Below, in pieces: positions 47,201 through 59,095 of a stretch of 64,000 nt of DNA. Numbering within the stretch: the first letter of the stretch is position 1; each line of letters starts with the position of its first letter. Origin of the DNA: Zizania palustris (taxonomy: Eukaryota; Streptophyta; Magnoliopsida; Poales; Poaceae); NCBI GenBank assembly GCA_019279435.1, contig JAAALK010000081.1, positions 24,483,903-24,547,902 of the forward strand, written 5' to 3'. Position numbers and translations under genes: made by a program. A model generated the notes under the pieces. It did no database searches. It had not been told where the DNA came from and was given only the letters and a program-made list of their open reading frames with translations.

Positions 47201-50200
47201 GCCGGAGGTGGAGCGACGCGTGTCTGGGCAGCCCGCCCAGTCGGCGTCAGTGTAAACCACGAGGTCAGCAACAGGAGAACGCCAAAGGTGAAGCCCAAGT
47301 CGAGGGAGCCACGCAGATAGCGGAGAATCCGCTTCATAGCGGTAAGGTGTGGGTCCCTGGGGTCGTTCATGTGAAGGCACACCTGCTGCACCGCATAGGA
47401 GATATCCGGCCGAGTGAAAGTGAGGTACTGAAGGGCGCCAGCAATGCTTCGGTAGGCAGTGGGATCATCCACCGGTGTACCCTTTGTACCGGAAATCTTG
47501 GACTGAGCATCGACTGGAGTGGCACATGGCTTGCAGTCAGTCATCCCTGCGCGTTGGAGGACATCCAAGGCGTACTGGCGCTGGTGAAGGAAGAGGCCAT
47601 CAGGGCGGTGTTCCACTGTCACTCCCAAGAAGTGATGGAGCACACCAAGGTCCTTCATGGCAAACTCCTGCTGCAACGAGGAGACAATCCGCTGAAGTAG
47701 AGACTGGCTGGACGCAGTGAGGATAATGTCATCCACATAAAGCAGCAAGTAGGCTGAGTCAGCACCGCGGTGGAGGACAAACAAAGAAGTGTCACTCTTG
47801 GCTTCGCTGAACCCCACAGACACCAGGAAAGAGGCGAACCGACTGTACCAAGCCCGAGGAGCCTGCTTCAGACCATACAGAGACTTGTTGAGCCGGCAAA
47901 CACGCTCAGGGTGAGCAGGATCCACAAAACCCGCAGGCTGGCTGCAGTACACAGTCTCCGTCAGGGTGCCATGGAGGAAGGCATTCTTCACATCAAGCTG
48001 GTGAATTGGCCAGGACCTCGAGAGAGCCAGGGAGAGCACGGTCCGAACAGTCGCAGGCTTCACCACCGGGCTGAAGGTCTCATAATAGTCAACTCCAAGG
48101 CGCTGGGTGAAACCCCGAAGGACCCAGCGAGCCTTGTAGCGATCCAGCGATCCATCGGCCTTGCGTTTGTGTGTCCAGATCCACTTGCCGGTGACCACAT
48201 TGCAGCCAGAGGGGCGAGGCACCAGGTCCCAGGTCTGATTGGCCAGAAGGGCTGCATATTCTTCCTCCATCGCGTGGCGCCAGTGAGGATCCGCCAGGGT
48301 GCCACGAACAGTGGAGGGTATGGGAGAGACTGGCGGCGCTGTAGCGGCAGAGAGGACCAGGCGGTCAACTGGACGGAGGACCCCCGCAGCCCGCCGAGTC
48401 ACCATCGGGTGAGTGTGGCGGGGATCGCGGTGGAGGAGGGACGGGTGGTACACTGGCGGCTCGGCGCGAGAGCAGGCCGGTGCAACCCCCGTCGGGCGGC
48501 GCTGGTAGACCCGAACAGGGTTGGCGTAGCGGGAAGAAGATGCTGGGGCCGCGCGTGGCGCGGCAGGTGTCGCGGGGACACGGGGCACGGCCAGGGCCGT
48601 GTCCGGGGCGGAACACGGCGCAGACGGCAACAGTGGGCCAACCCCGGGCACAGGAGGCGACAGGGACGGGGCCGCGTGCTGCACGGACGAGGACGCCGGG
48701 GCCGCGCATGGCGCGGAGGGCAACGCCGGCTGGTGAGGAGTGGCCGCACGTGGCAAAGCCAGGGGCACGGGGGCCGCGGCCGGCACGACGGGCAGCTCCG
48801 CTGTCACACACGGCTCGTCAGATGGCGGGAGAGCCACCGGAACAGTCGGGGATGTACCTGCAGAAGACAAAGGTGGCTGGACCACCGGGTCAGTAGAAAA
48901 CAGGGAGTCCAACTCAAGGCTGGTGGTGGGTGTGGAGTCAACGGAGAAAGGAAAGACGGACTCAGCGAAGATGACATGTCGTGAGATAAGAACACGACGA
49001 GAGGAGAGGTCAAAGCAACGGTACCCCTTATGATCGGGGGAGTAGCCAAGAAACGCACACAAGGTCGAGCGGGGCGCAAGCTTATGAGGAGCAGTGGCAG
49101 AAGTGTTGGGATAGCAAGCACACCCGAAAACACGAAGGTGAGTGTAGGAAGGTGGGGTACCGAACAAGGCATGGTGAGGGGTGGGAGCGCTCGTGGCCTT
49201 AGAAGGCAGGCGATTGAGCACATAGGTGGCAGTGAGGAGGCTCTCAGCCCAGAAGCGAGCGGGAGCCGAAGCCTGAAAGAGCATGGAGCGCATAACATTA
49301 TTAGTGGTACGAATCATGCGCTCAGCCTTGCCATTCTCAGGGGAGGTATAGGGGCAGGACATGCGCAACTGGACTCCCTTCGAGAGGAAGAAAGCCCGGG
49401 AAGCAGAGTTGTCAAACTCACGACCATTATCACACTGGATGGCCTTGATAGTAACCCCAAATTGAGTAGATACCCAAGCAAAGAAGTGAGTGAGCGTGGG
49501 GAAGGCATCCGACTTGGACCGCAAAGGAAACATCCATGAGTAATGAGAAAAATCATCAAGAACAACCAGATAATATTTATAACCAGAGATACTCATGATC
49601 GGAGAGGTCCACAAGTCACAGTGAATAAGGTCAAACGCATGAACAGCATGCGAGGAAGAAATAGAAAAAGGTAGTCGAACATGATGACCTAATTGACAGG
49701 CATGACAAATATGCTCACTAGTAGCCCTAGTACAAGGAATGGAGGAGCTACGACAAAGTTGAGCCAAAATGTCGACACCGGGATGACCAAGCCGGCGGTG
49801 CCAGAGTGTGGAGGACGCTGTGTCGGCAAGGGCGGACGAAGGTGGAGCAGCGGAAGGTGGAAGACGAAGAGTGTAGAGGGGTCCGGTGCTGTCACAGCGG
49901 AGAAGAGGACGCCGGGTGGTCATATCCTTCACAGTCAAACCAAAGGAGTCAAATTCAACAGAACAGGAATTATCAGTGGTGAATTGACGAATGGAAAGAA
50001 GGTTGTGAACAATGTCAGGAGCAACAAGAATGTTTTGCAAGCGAAAAGACCAACAAGGAGTCGCATCACCCACGGAGGTGACGGGAAGACAAGTGCCATT
50101 CCCAACCATGATGGAAGAAGGGTGAGATGGGTGGGGGGGCCTGTGAGAGGAGATAATACCATCATGGGGAGTGGTGTGGAAGGAAGCACCCGAGTCGGCC

Positions 50201-53200
50201 ACCCAATCCGTGGCGGTCGGCAGAGTCAACGCCATAGTGTTGAAAGACTGTGCGAGGGCCGACTGATCCCACCCACCGGACCACGGGCCCCACGCCGAAG
50301 CAGGCGGGACCGGCCACCCGGTGAGCATGGCCGCAGGTGGGGTAGGAGGCCGAGGAGTGAACTGTCCCGGCCACATGGAAATGCGCCCCGTCCATGGGTT
50401 GGAGAAGGATGGCCAGGGCGCACTCCCAGCGGCAGGAGCTGGCGTGACGGATGTAGGAGCCGGAGCGCGACCGGTACCACCACGGCGCCCCCCTCCCCGG
50501 CGACGACGATCGCCACCGCGATCGCCACCACGCCCCCCCCCCGCTAGTGGTGGAACCGGCGGTAGGAGAGCCAAGAAGGGAGGTAGACGGCGACAGCTGT
50601 GGGTGGGAGGCCGGCCGGATGGGGCCGGAGGCGACTAGAGCAGTCGCGGTAGTAGATGTGGGAGCGAGTCCCCGAGTCAGCTCCTCGAGTACAAGGTCAT
50701 CGCGAACCTTGCGGAAGGAGGGGAACGGCACTGTCCGCGTGATCCATGTCCGAAGATGCGTGTAGCTGTCCCCGAGACCGCGGAGGATGTTGAGGACAAG
50801 AGTGTGGTCCGCAACAGGCTCGCCAAGGTCATGAAGGGAATCCGCCATCCCCTTCATGCGACGGCAGTACTCCGAGATGGAGAGATCCCCCTGGACGAAG
50901 GTGCGGAAGGTAGCGTCCAACTGGAGAGCACGAGCCTCGCGGTTGCCAAGGAACTGCCCCTCGATCGCAACCCAGGCCTGCCGAGCGGTGCCACCAAGTT
51001 CCCGCACGATGTCTTGGAGCTCGACAGTAATGGACCCAAGAATCCATGACAGCACCACGCTGTCCATGCGCCGCCACACGAACCCTGGGCAACCACCGGA
51101 GTGTCGATGAGGACGTGGTCGTCCAGGGCATAGCGCCGGAGGGTGAGGAGCACCAGGTCGCGCCAGCGTGCGTAGGAGGACGATGAGGGATCGAGGGTGA
51201 CAGGCACCAGCGCCCGGATGTTCTGGACACTGGCCGCCTGGGCGTGAAGCTGTGCGGCATCCGGATCGGCGGCGACGGCAGGAGCCGCGGGTGGCAGTGG
51301 GGTCAACACCCTGAGGTGATGCTCGGCCTCAGCGACATGCTGGGCAAGGGCATCAGCGGTCTGGCGAGCATTCTCCCAAGCGAGGGCGGCTGCCCGCTCA
51401 CGCGCCCCGAGCAGCAGCGGCAGCAGTCTTGGCAGTGGCAAGGGCGGCAGCAAGGGCAGCGTCGGCAGCCACCATATCCGTAGGGGCCAGCCAGCCCGAG
51501 GCCACGGCGGTGGGGAGGAGCGGCGGCGGCCCACCCGGGGTCGGCCAGGACAGCACAGGGGGAAGGGGGGTAGCGCCCCCGGGCCCCGGGGGAGGCAGGC
51601 GAGGCCGGCAGCAGCAGGAGGGGGCCCCCCATGGTCGGCCAGGCGGGTGGAAGGGGGGGCTGCCCTGTAGGGGCCAGGGGAGGACCGGGGGCGGCAGATC
51701 CGGCCCCCCCCGGCGTCGGGTCCGGGCGGGACAGGCGGGCCGGCGGCGAAATACGGGCCGGCGGCGGCGGATCCAGCCCCGCCAGCGGCGAGGCAGGGCG
51801 GGGGGAGCGCTGCCAGCGCCGGATCGGGCTGCCCCGGCGGCGGATCCGGGCGGGAGAGGGGCGCCAGCGTCGAGGAAGGGCAGGGGGAGCTCGGCGGCGC
51901 CGGATCGGGCCGCCCGGCGGCGGATCCGGGCGGGAGAGGGGCGCCAGCGTCGAGAAAGGGCAGGGGAAGTCCGGCGGCGGCGAACCCCGGCGGGGGGAAG
52001 CCAGCGGCGGCAGATCCGGTCGCCCTGGCAGCGGATCCGGTCGGGAGAGGGACGGATCTGGCCATGGTGGCGGAACCCAGCCCACGAAAAGGGGAGGAGG
52101 AGGAGAAGAAGAAGGTGGTGCTCGCCGGAGGAGGCTCGCCGGCCATGGAGGCGACGACAGCGGCGCCGGCGGCAGGGAAGAAGAGGAGGGGAGGAGGAGC
52201 CTAAGGCTCTGATACCATGTAGGAAGAGAAGAGATGGATATATTCCTCTCCCTAGGGTTGGGAGGATAAAAGGGTAGCCTTACAGGAGGGGACCACACAC
52301 CAGGGGCCCCACACACACACACACTCTAACAGTGAGCATATTTGTCATGCGTGTCAATTAGGTCATCATGTTCGACTACCTTTTCCTATTTCTTCCTCGC
52401 ATGTTGTTCATGCGTTTGACCTTATTCACTATGACTTGTGGACCTCTCTGATCATGAGTATTTCTGGTTATAAATATTATCTGGTTGTTCTTGATGATTT
52501 TTCTCACTACTCATGGACGTTTCCTTTGCGGTCCAAGTCAGTTGCCTTCCCCACGCTCACTCACTTCTTTGCTTGGGTTTCTACTCAGTTTGGGGTTACT
52601 ATCAAGGTCGTCCAGTGTGATAATGGTCGTGAGTTTGACAACTCTGCTTCCCGGGCTTTCTTCCTCTCGAAGGGAGTCCAATTGCGCATGTCCTGTCCCT
52701 ATACCTCCCCTCAGAATGGCAAGGCTGAGCGCATGATTCGTACCACTAATAATGTTATGCGCTCCATGCTCTTTCAGGCTTCGGCTCCCGCTCGCTTCTG
52801 GGCTGAGAGCCTCCTTACTGCCACCTATGTGCTCAACCGCCTGCCTTCTAAGGCCACGTGCGCTACCACCCCTCACCATGCCTTGTTCGGTACCCCACCT
52901 TCCTACACTCACCTTCGTGTTTTCGGGTGTGCTTGCTATCCCAACACTCCTGCCATTGCTCCTCATAAGCTTGCGCCCCGCTCGACCCTGTGTGTGTTTC
53001 TCGGCTACTCCCCCGATCATAAGGGGTACCGTTGTTTTGACCTCTCCTCTCGTCGTGTTCTTATCTCACGACATGTCATCTTCGCTGAGTCCGTCTTTCC
53101 TTTCTCCGTTGACTCCACACCCACCACCAGCCTTGAGTTGGACTCCCTGTTTTATACTGACCCGGTGGTTCAGCCACCTTTGTCTTCTGCAGGTACATCA

Positions 53201-56200
53201 CCGGCTGTTCCGGTGGCTCTCCCGCCATCTGACGAGCCGTGTGTGGCAGCAGGGCTGCCCGTCGTGCCGCCCGCGGCCCACGTGCCCCCGGTTGTGCCAC
53301 GTGCGGCCACTCCCCACCAGCCGGCGTTGCCCTCCGCGCCATGAGCGGCCCCGGCGTCCTCGTTCGTGCAGCACGCGGCCCCTTCCCTATCGCCTCCTGC
53401 GCCTGGGGTTGGCCTGCTGTTGCCGTCGGCGCCGTGTTCCACCCCGGACACGGCCCCGGTCGTGCCCCATGACCCCACGACACCTGCCGCGCCACGCGCG
53501 GCCCCCAACATCTTCCTCCCGCTACGCCAACCCTGTTCGGGTCTACCAGCGCCGCCCGACGGGTGTTGCACCGGCCCGCTCTCGTGCCGAGCCGCCGGTG
53601 TACCACCCGCCAATCCTCCACCATGATCCCCACCACACTCACCTGATGGTGACTCGGCGGGCTGCGAGGGTCCTCCGTCCAGTTGACCGCCTGGTCCTCT
53701 CCGCCGCTACGGAGCCGCTAGTCTCTCCCATACCCTCCACTGTTCGTGGCGCCCTGGCGGATCCACAATGGTGCCACGCGATGGAGGAAGAATATGCGGC
53801 CCTTCTGGCCAATCAGACCTGGGACCTGGTGCCTCGTCCCTCTGGCTGCAATGTGGTCACCGGCAAGTGGATCTGGACACATAAACACAAGGCCGATGGT
53901 TCGCTGGATCGCTACAAGGCTCGCTGGGTCCTTTTGGGTTTCACCCAGCGCCCTGGAGTTGACTACGATGAGACCTTCAGCCCAGTGGTGAAGCCTGCTA
54001 CTGTCCGGACCGTGCTCTCCCTGGCTCTCTCGAGGTCCTGGCCTGTTCACCAGCTCGATGTGAAGAATGCCTTCCTCCATGGCACCCTGACGGAGACTGT
54101 GTACTGCAGCCAGCCTGCGGGCTTTGTGGATCCCGCTCACCCTGAGCGTGTTTGCCGGCTCAACAAGTCTCTGTATGGTCTGAAGCAGGCTCCTCGGGCT
54201 TGGTACAGTCGGTTCGCCTCCTTCCTGGTGTCTGTGGGGTTCAGCAAAGCCAAGAGTGACACCTCTTTATTTGTCCTCCACCATGGTGCTGACTCAGCCT
54301 ACTTGCTTCTTTATGTGGATGACATTATTCTCACTACGTCCAGCCAGTCTTTACTTCAGCAGGTTGTCTCCTCGTTGCAGCAGGAGTTTGCCATGAAGGA
54401 CCTTGGTGTGCTCCATCACTTCTTGGGAGTGATAGTGGAACACCGCCCTGATGGCCTCTTCCTTCACCAGCGCCAGTACACCTTGGATGTCCTTCAACGC
54501 GTAGGGATGACTGACTGCAAGCCCTGTGCCACTCCAGTCGATGCTCAGTCCAAGATTTCCGGTACCAAGGACGCACCAGTGGATGATCCCACTGCCTACC
54601 GAAGCATTGCTGGCGCCCTTTAGTACCTCACTTTCACTCGGCCGAATATCTCCTATGCGGTGCAGCAGGTGTGCCTTCACATGCACGACCCCAGGGACCC
54701 GCACCTTACCGCTATGAAGCGGATCCTCCGCTATTTGCGCGGCTCCCTCAACTTTGGGCTTCACCTTCGGCGTTCTCCTGTTGCTGAGCTCGTGGTTTAC
54801 ACTGACGCCGATTGGGCGGGCTGCCCGAACACGCGTCGCTCCACCTCCGGCTACGCCATCTTCCTTGGTGGCAACCTCGTGTCTTGGTCATCCAAGCGGC
54901 AGTCGGTTGTCTACCGCTCCAGTGCCGAGGCTAAGTACCGGGCGGTTGCCAATGGGGTGGCCGAGGCATCCTGGCTCCGGCAGCTCCTCGGGGAGCTCCA
55001 TAGCCCCCTCGCCAGGAGTACTTTGGTCTACTGCGACAACAACAGCGCCGTCTACCTCTCCACCAACCTCGTCCAGCACCAACGCACCAAGCATGTGGAA
55101 CTTGACCTCCACTTCGTTCGTGATCATGTCACCATGGGAGATGTTCGTGTTCTACATGTGCCTACCACCTCCCAGTTCGCCGACATCTTCACCAAAGGCT
55201 TGCCTTCCTCCACCTTCTCCGAGTTCCGCTCCAGTCTCAACATCCGCTGCGCCGGAGTTTCGACTGCGGGGGGGGGGGGGGGTGTTAGAGAGTGTGTGTG
55301 TGTGTCTGTCGTGTGGGGCCCCCTATGTGTGGGCCCCTCCTGTAAGGCTCCCCTTCTTCTATCCTCCCAACCCTAGGGAGAGGAATACAGCTAGCACTTC
55401 CTACATCAAGTGGCACATAATCAATTTTCCCCTCAAAATTACTTAAAGTCAAAGTTTATGTGTTAATCAAATTGTGTCCAGCTGGATTGACCAGTTGGTA
55501 TGAGTTGGGCTTGCTGCTGTTTTGTTTCATTTTTCTGTTTAATGTAAATTCTCTAGTAGGATCCTCCACTGAAAAACAAATTTCAAAGATACGAAAAGAA
55601 CAGTTTATCTGCCAAAAGGAACTGCCGACTGGCCTAGAAGGCTAGAATATAAGACTTACAGAAAATTGATTTGCCAATACAGGTTTGTCTTCACAAGTTC
55701 CTGGGAACAATTGCCAGCGTTGGAAATCACCTTTGTAGCTTCTTCCAATACTTCCTGCACTACAATTTTCTAATAATTAGAAAGCATAGAAGCTTTATCA
55801 AACAGGAAATAGTTCATTTCCACCATGGCAATCCGTTAATCAATATGTCAGTTAAAAACAAAGAAATTTTCACCCATAAGTAGCAATTAAATGTTTCATG
55901 CTACCATGCTGGGGACTGAAAGTGTAAGCTACATTCTATCATTTATTTGCATAATAATCAACTATCAAGATGATAACTGAGCTTGATCTGTACTTTTCAT
56001 AACTTTCCAAACGAAATGAAATAATGAATACAACAAGCTAATCTATTTGTGGCACTTAGAACTACCAAATAGTAACGCACATGATAAAAAAGGGTGGAAA
56101 AGAGTGGACCCTCGGAATCAAGTAAGCAGTTCTGCAGTGTCAAGATTCAAGAAGTTACCACAGTAATGCTTTTTCAGTGGACAGTGGACACAATCAACTT

Positions 56201-57291
56201 TGATTACAAACACATGTTACACTAAAATAAGAAGATATACCCAATGCCGCCAAGTGGAACTCCCTGGCCAGATTTTGCAATGCGCTTTTTCATGGGATCA
56301 ATCACAGCAGTCTGTACAAAGCTAACAAAGTAAGGATTTACATGATAACCAAATAAAATATTAGAGAAAGGAGCATGTGGAATGGTAAACGTTCTAATGA
56401 TGATTATCTGCTATACACTAAACATGTAAAACATACACGTCCTTTTGAAGTTTCTTCAAGGATGTGTCGGCCAAGACGAAGACCAAGACCAGCCTGCATT
56501 GAAGTATTAAATTTTAATGCAAGGGGAAAATGTACTAGGTAGCTCAATATCATAGTGCCTAGAAATTTACAAGTGTCCAACCCTTCAGTAAGCCATTGAA
56601 TAGATCAGTGAGAGCTAAAAACATCAGGGAAATGCATAAAGAATAATTTTAGTAAATTAAAAATAATATCATTGTTAATTTCTGAACTGCCAATAATAAT
56701 TATTATTATTATTTGCAAAACAGAAACTACATAATATGTTTCCCCCCAATGAGTTTCACCCAGAAAAGGGCTAAAATGTACATAAAGTAGAAGATTACCA
56801 ACTGGAATGACTCTCTCCAAGTAAGTCTAAATGATGGCAAATCATAGCCAATATTGCTGAGCTTATGTTCCCATGTCAACACTGGAAGTTGTCCAGGATC
56901 AACCTTTCCATAACAAGTCAAAGAATATCGAAAAAATATTAGTAAGAAAAAAGATAAATTGAACTCACAGGACACAAATAGTTTTCGTCTTTTGTTCCAA
57001 AAGACAATCCAACCGATTAAATTAGTTATTAAGAGAGGCAAGTATGATAGCTCCAACTTACAGATAAATGTGCAATGGTTAATATTCAGTTTGAACAGCT
57101 AGTTTTTTTAACGTCACGCTAAAAATATTTACATGTTAATGATCATGGTGGTAATAGTTAAATCATGAGGCAGAGTTCATATGGAATTATGGATCTTGGA
57201 AGAAAGAACTTACTGAATGACTGTTCGTTTGAGCACGTGGCCCATTTCGAGACACCCCCTTCGGTTGCTCAGGAATACCATTCTCTACCAT
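38211..57291 (-). CDS. non-lysosomal glucosylceramidase, GH116 (GBA2-like)
   Basis: About 19 coding exons, roughly 945 residues, the usual plant length. Exons: 57291-57214 (ATG; MVENGIPEQPKG), 56903-56799, 56493-56439, 56311-56241, 55758-55660, 43603-43533, 43386-43303 (5' edge unsure), 43220-43117, 43012-42959, 42823-42768, 42673-42635, 42510-42366, 41569-41388, 41301-41234, 40767-40695, 40621-40560, 40486-39562, 39157-38867, 38485-38211. Landmarks: GQGVPLGGIG, GSIGRSYKGDFQRWQLFPG, GIGSWDWNMTGENSTYHAL, IVCRQISPIIPHNYQ, LEGIEYYMWNTYDVHFYAS (likely nucleophile Glu region), PDQTYDVWSMAGISAYCGG (likely acid/base Asp region) and YMRPLAIWAMQWALS. The enzyme hydrolyses glucosylceramide to glucose and ceramide. 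The last exon's length does not fit the phase: the frame slips between WALSTP and DIPQDSFPKN. A 12 kb intron with two Copia elements splits exons 5 and 6. Confidence 0.88.
43604..44382 (-). other. host intron DNA left of the Copia pair
   Basis: Part of the 12 kb glucosylceramidase intron. AT-rich, no coding signal and no other transposon recognised. Confidence 0.5.
44388..44508 (+). repeat. 5' LTR of Copia A
   Basis: TGTTAGAG...TTCCTACA, directly followed by the primer-binding site. A (TG)n run occurs near its start. Confidence 0.93.
46664..46777 (-). repeat. 3' LTR of Copia B
   Basis: 114 bp, minus orientation (TGTTAGAG...CTTCCTACA on the minus strand), next to the polypurine tract. Confidence 0.92.
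46790..52146 (-). pseudogene. Copia B gag-pol, nearly intact but frame-shifted
   Basis: Gag starts at 52146 (MAGEPPPASTTFFF). A missing base near 51085 separates VVAQGS from the WRRMDSVVLSWILGS frame (51079-50162), and another shift near 50500 leads into the pol frame. One open frame of over 1,200 residues (50574-46726) then carries protease (DWVADSGASFHTT), integrase (GHPGVDILAQLC; CDNGREFDNSA; SPENGKAERM), and RT (KWIWTHKRKADGS; QLDVKNAFLHG; LYGLKQAPRAWY; LLYVDDIILTAS). RNase H (VYTDADWAGCPDTRRS; SRSSAEAEYRAVA) continues in a third frame (47380-46772) after a shift near 47290. No nonsense codon was noticed in the main frame. Confidence 0.92.
52218..52331 (-). repeat. 5' LTR of Copia B
   Basis: 114 bp, one difference from 46664-46777; adjoins the tRNA-Met primer-binding site. 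Confidence 0.92.
55283..55405 (+). repeat. 3' LTR of Copia A
   Basis: Matches 44388-44508 and is preceded by the G-run; followed by the TCAAG duplication. Confidence 0.93.
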
Positions 57292-57312
57292 TTTTAATCC
57301 TTTCAGGTAGCT

Positions 57313-58819
57313 CTGTGAACAGAATGAATATCCAAAGCTTTCTGCTTCCTCAATTTATTTCAGAATATACATTAATAAACTGTAAAAAGAGATAAAGCAA
57401 CAAAAACAGGTTTGAACAACAAAGATACTACGTACTAACAACCTCCACATTTCCATTTTCCATTCAAAACACAATCACCAGAGAGAGAGACAGATCTAAA
57501 TATATACGATATTAGTATGTCAGAGAATGTCAAAACAAAATATATTTTATAGTGTTTAGTGCAATTCATATAATCATATATAATGAATGTGATAAAGGCT
57601 TTAATTCTTTAGTATAAAATGCATGGAAGAAATATCAAACAAATTGAATATCAAAATGAAGTTTTCAAATGAATCCTACAATTCTTCAACCATTAGGTTC
57701 AGTTGTCATCAATAATGGTCAGAGAATAAGTAGACTCTGAAACATCATGCGAGAATAAGCTTACAGCATAGAGCTAAACATGGCTAATTTCGATTCTCAG
57801 ATATCATTATATTTATTATAAAATGTCAAGCTCAATGGGAAATGTTTGTCCTAATAAATTCTAGATTGCATAGCTGCAAACAGAGTTAGCACATCAGTGG
57901 CAATAAATTAACCAGGAAAGGATGGTAGCCATGCGACCAACCATCAGAACTAATAGCGAATAGCAGCATGCAAATTTGTTGGAGTTGACAGAACTAAAAA
58001 CAGAGTGCAACATTAACATTCTATAGAAACTCTTGTCACAAGAAAAGGTTTCCTCACTTGTGGCAAGTGTTCAATCTAACAAGTTCATATGAAAATTTTT
58101 GATGGGTTGATTACCAAAAAGTGTGTTGTATCCTATCTAATGAAAAATTGTGTGCCAGAATGGTCATGCAACTGAAATATAAAATTGGACAGAATGTTGT
58201 GCAATCCATTGATAGGCCAATGCTGGAGAGTGACAAAGTCCTGTTTTACAAGCAGACCAATCCCCCAAAATTTTGAAAACAAACTGTGCCTGGAGAAACC
58301 GATCCAGGGGTCAACCAAAATCAATCTTGCGCTCTGAACACGAACCTACAGTCATCGAGCCATACATGGATGGTTTGAATTAGCACCATATCACCGGAAG
58401 CAGACAAAACCTTTAACTAACTGGATGGAGAGAATCCAAGAAAGGCTTGGATTTGATTTCTCACAGCCATGAACCACAGCAAAGAAGACAGAGTGTCAAA
58501 CTAACGATCCTACCAAGCAAGCTCGGGTAGCATACCAAGAGAAGAATCAACCGATCAAGTGCGGATGGATCACCAGAGTACCTGAGCAACTGTTTCAAGA
58601 AAAAGCGTCCCTTCCACGGTTTCCTGAATCCTCCCGTTAGATCACGGAACAGAATGCACACATATCATTAATAAAAACAGATTTTTTTTTTCGTCATCGG
58701 CGAAATTCTTGTAGACGAGTGTATCTCGTTTTCAACACAATTCGCCCCCATTAGAGACGGCGCCTCGCAGCGAGGAGGGGGAGAGGGGAACGGGCAATAA
58801 GTGTCGAAACAGGATATAC
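57313..58819 (-). other. 5' leader intron of the glucosylceramidase gene
   Basis: It runs from the donor CTCAG/GTATATCC at 58820/58819 to the acceptor GTTCACAG at about 57313, just upstream of the start-codon exon. A second possible donor (CTCAG/GTACTC) lies near 58578. AT-rich without coding potential. Confidence 0.5.
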
Positions 58820-59095
58820 CTGAGCCGAGGCGGCGGAGTGCAGGCTCGTCGCCGGCGGCGAGGATCAGCGGGCCGGAGAGCCCCGGCGCTGGTGGCGGCA
58901 GGGAGGAGCGGCTGCAGCAGGGAGTCGGGGCCAACCCCGCCGCGGATGGGGTCGAGCTCAGAGCTCTCCGATCCCGTGGTGGTCGCTGCGGAGAGGGAGG
59001 GAGTGGAGACGGTAGCGGTACTGTGAAGGGTGGAGGAAGAAGGAGAGCCGAGACGCGCAAAGATGAGAACTTTCAGATTCCCTGTCTCATTCCGG
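58820..59095 (-). other. probable non-coding first exon and core promoter of the glucosylceramidase gene
   Basis: GC-rich block on the minus strand, rich in CTCC and CGCCG words, ending at the donor at 58819. Beyond 59100 the DNA turns sharply AT-rich. The transcription start was not pinned. Confidence 0.4.

Larger units (their letters stand above)
46664..52331 (-). mobile_element. Copia element B, nested in A, same family, opposite strand
   Basis: LTRs 46664-46777 and 52218-52331 (114 bp each) differ at one base (GATAGATT against GATATATT). The duplication GTGAG lies at 46659-46663 and 52332-52336. The primer-binding site (TGGTATCAGAGC, minus) is at 52206-52217, and the C/G-rich tract is at 46778-46785. 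It inserts in element A's integrase at the codons for ATSE/HICHAC. The fewer LTR differences agree with B being younger than A. Confidence 0.95.
44578..55270 (+). pseudogene. Copia A gag-pol, disrupted
   Basis: Gag starts at the ATG 44578 (MAGEPPPAITTFF), with a long Pro/Ala-rich lead, then LVLLTLQRYALDDHV and SVVLSWILGSITVEL. In-frame TAG codons at 45442-45444 and 45472-45474 replace CAG of element B. Protease has DWVADSGASFHTT (about 46170-46210). A lost base near 46580 shifts the frame before integrase. B interrupts at 46664. Integrase resumes at 52337 (HICHACQ; VQCDNGREFD; SPQNGKAERM). A TGA at 53342 (TGC in B) and a later shift follow. RT has SLYGLKQAPRAWY and LLYVDDIIL; TAG at 54621-54623 again replaces CAG. 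RNase H has YTDADWAGCPN and ends near 55270. It cannot make a full polyprotein. Confidence 0.93.
44388..55405 (+). mobile_element. Copia element A in the glucosylceramidase intron, host of element B
   Basis: Short LTRs 44388-44508 (121 bp) and 55283-55405 (123 bp), TGTTAG...CCTACA, are flanked by TCAAG at 44383-44387 and 55406-55410. The tRNA-Met primer-binding site TGGTATCAGAGC is at 44509-44520. A run of about 18 G (55268-55282 region) sits where the polypurine tract should be. LTRs differ at about three positions plus a GT-repeat step. Internal order is gag, protease, integrase, RT, RNase H. It is split in integrase by element B (46664-52331). Without B it is about 5.35 kb. It lies antisense to the host gene. 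Confidence 0.95.

Noticed and set aside
47770..48984. 404-residue plus-strand open frame
   Set aside because: Antisense shadow of the Copia B pol frame, which has clear integrase and RT motifs on the minus strand.
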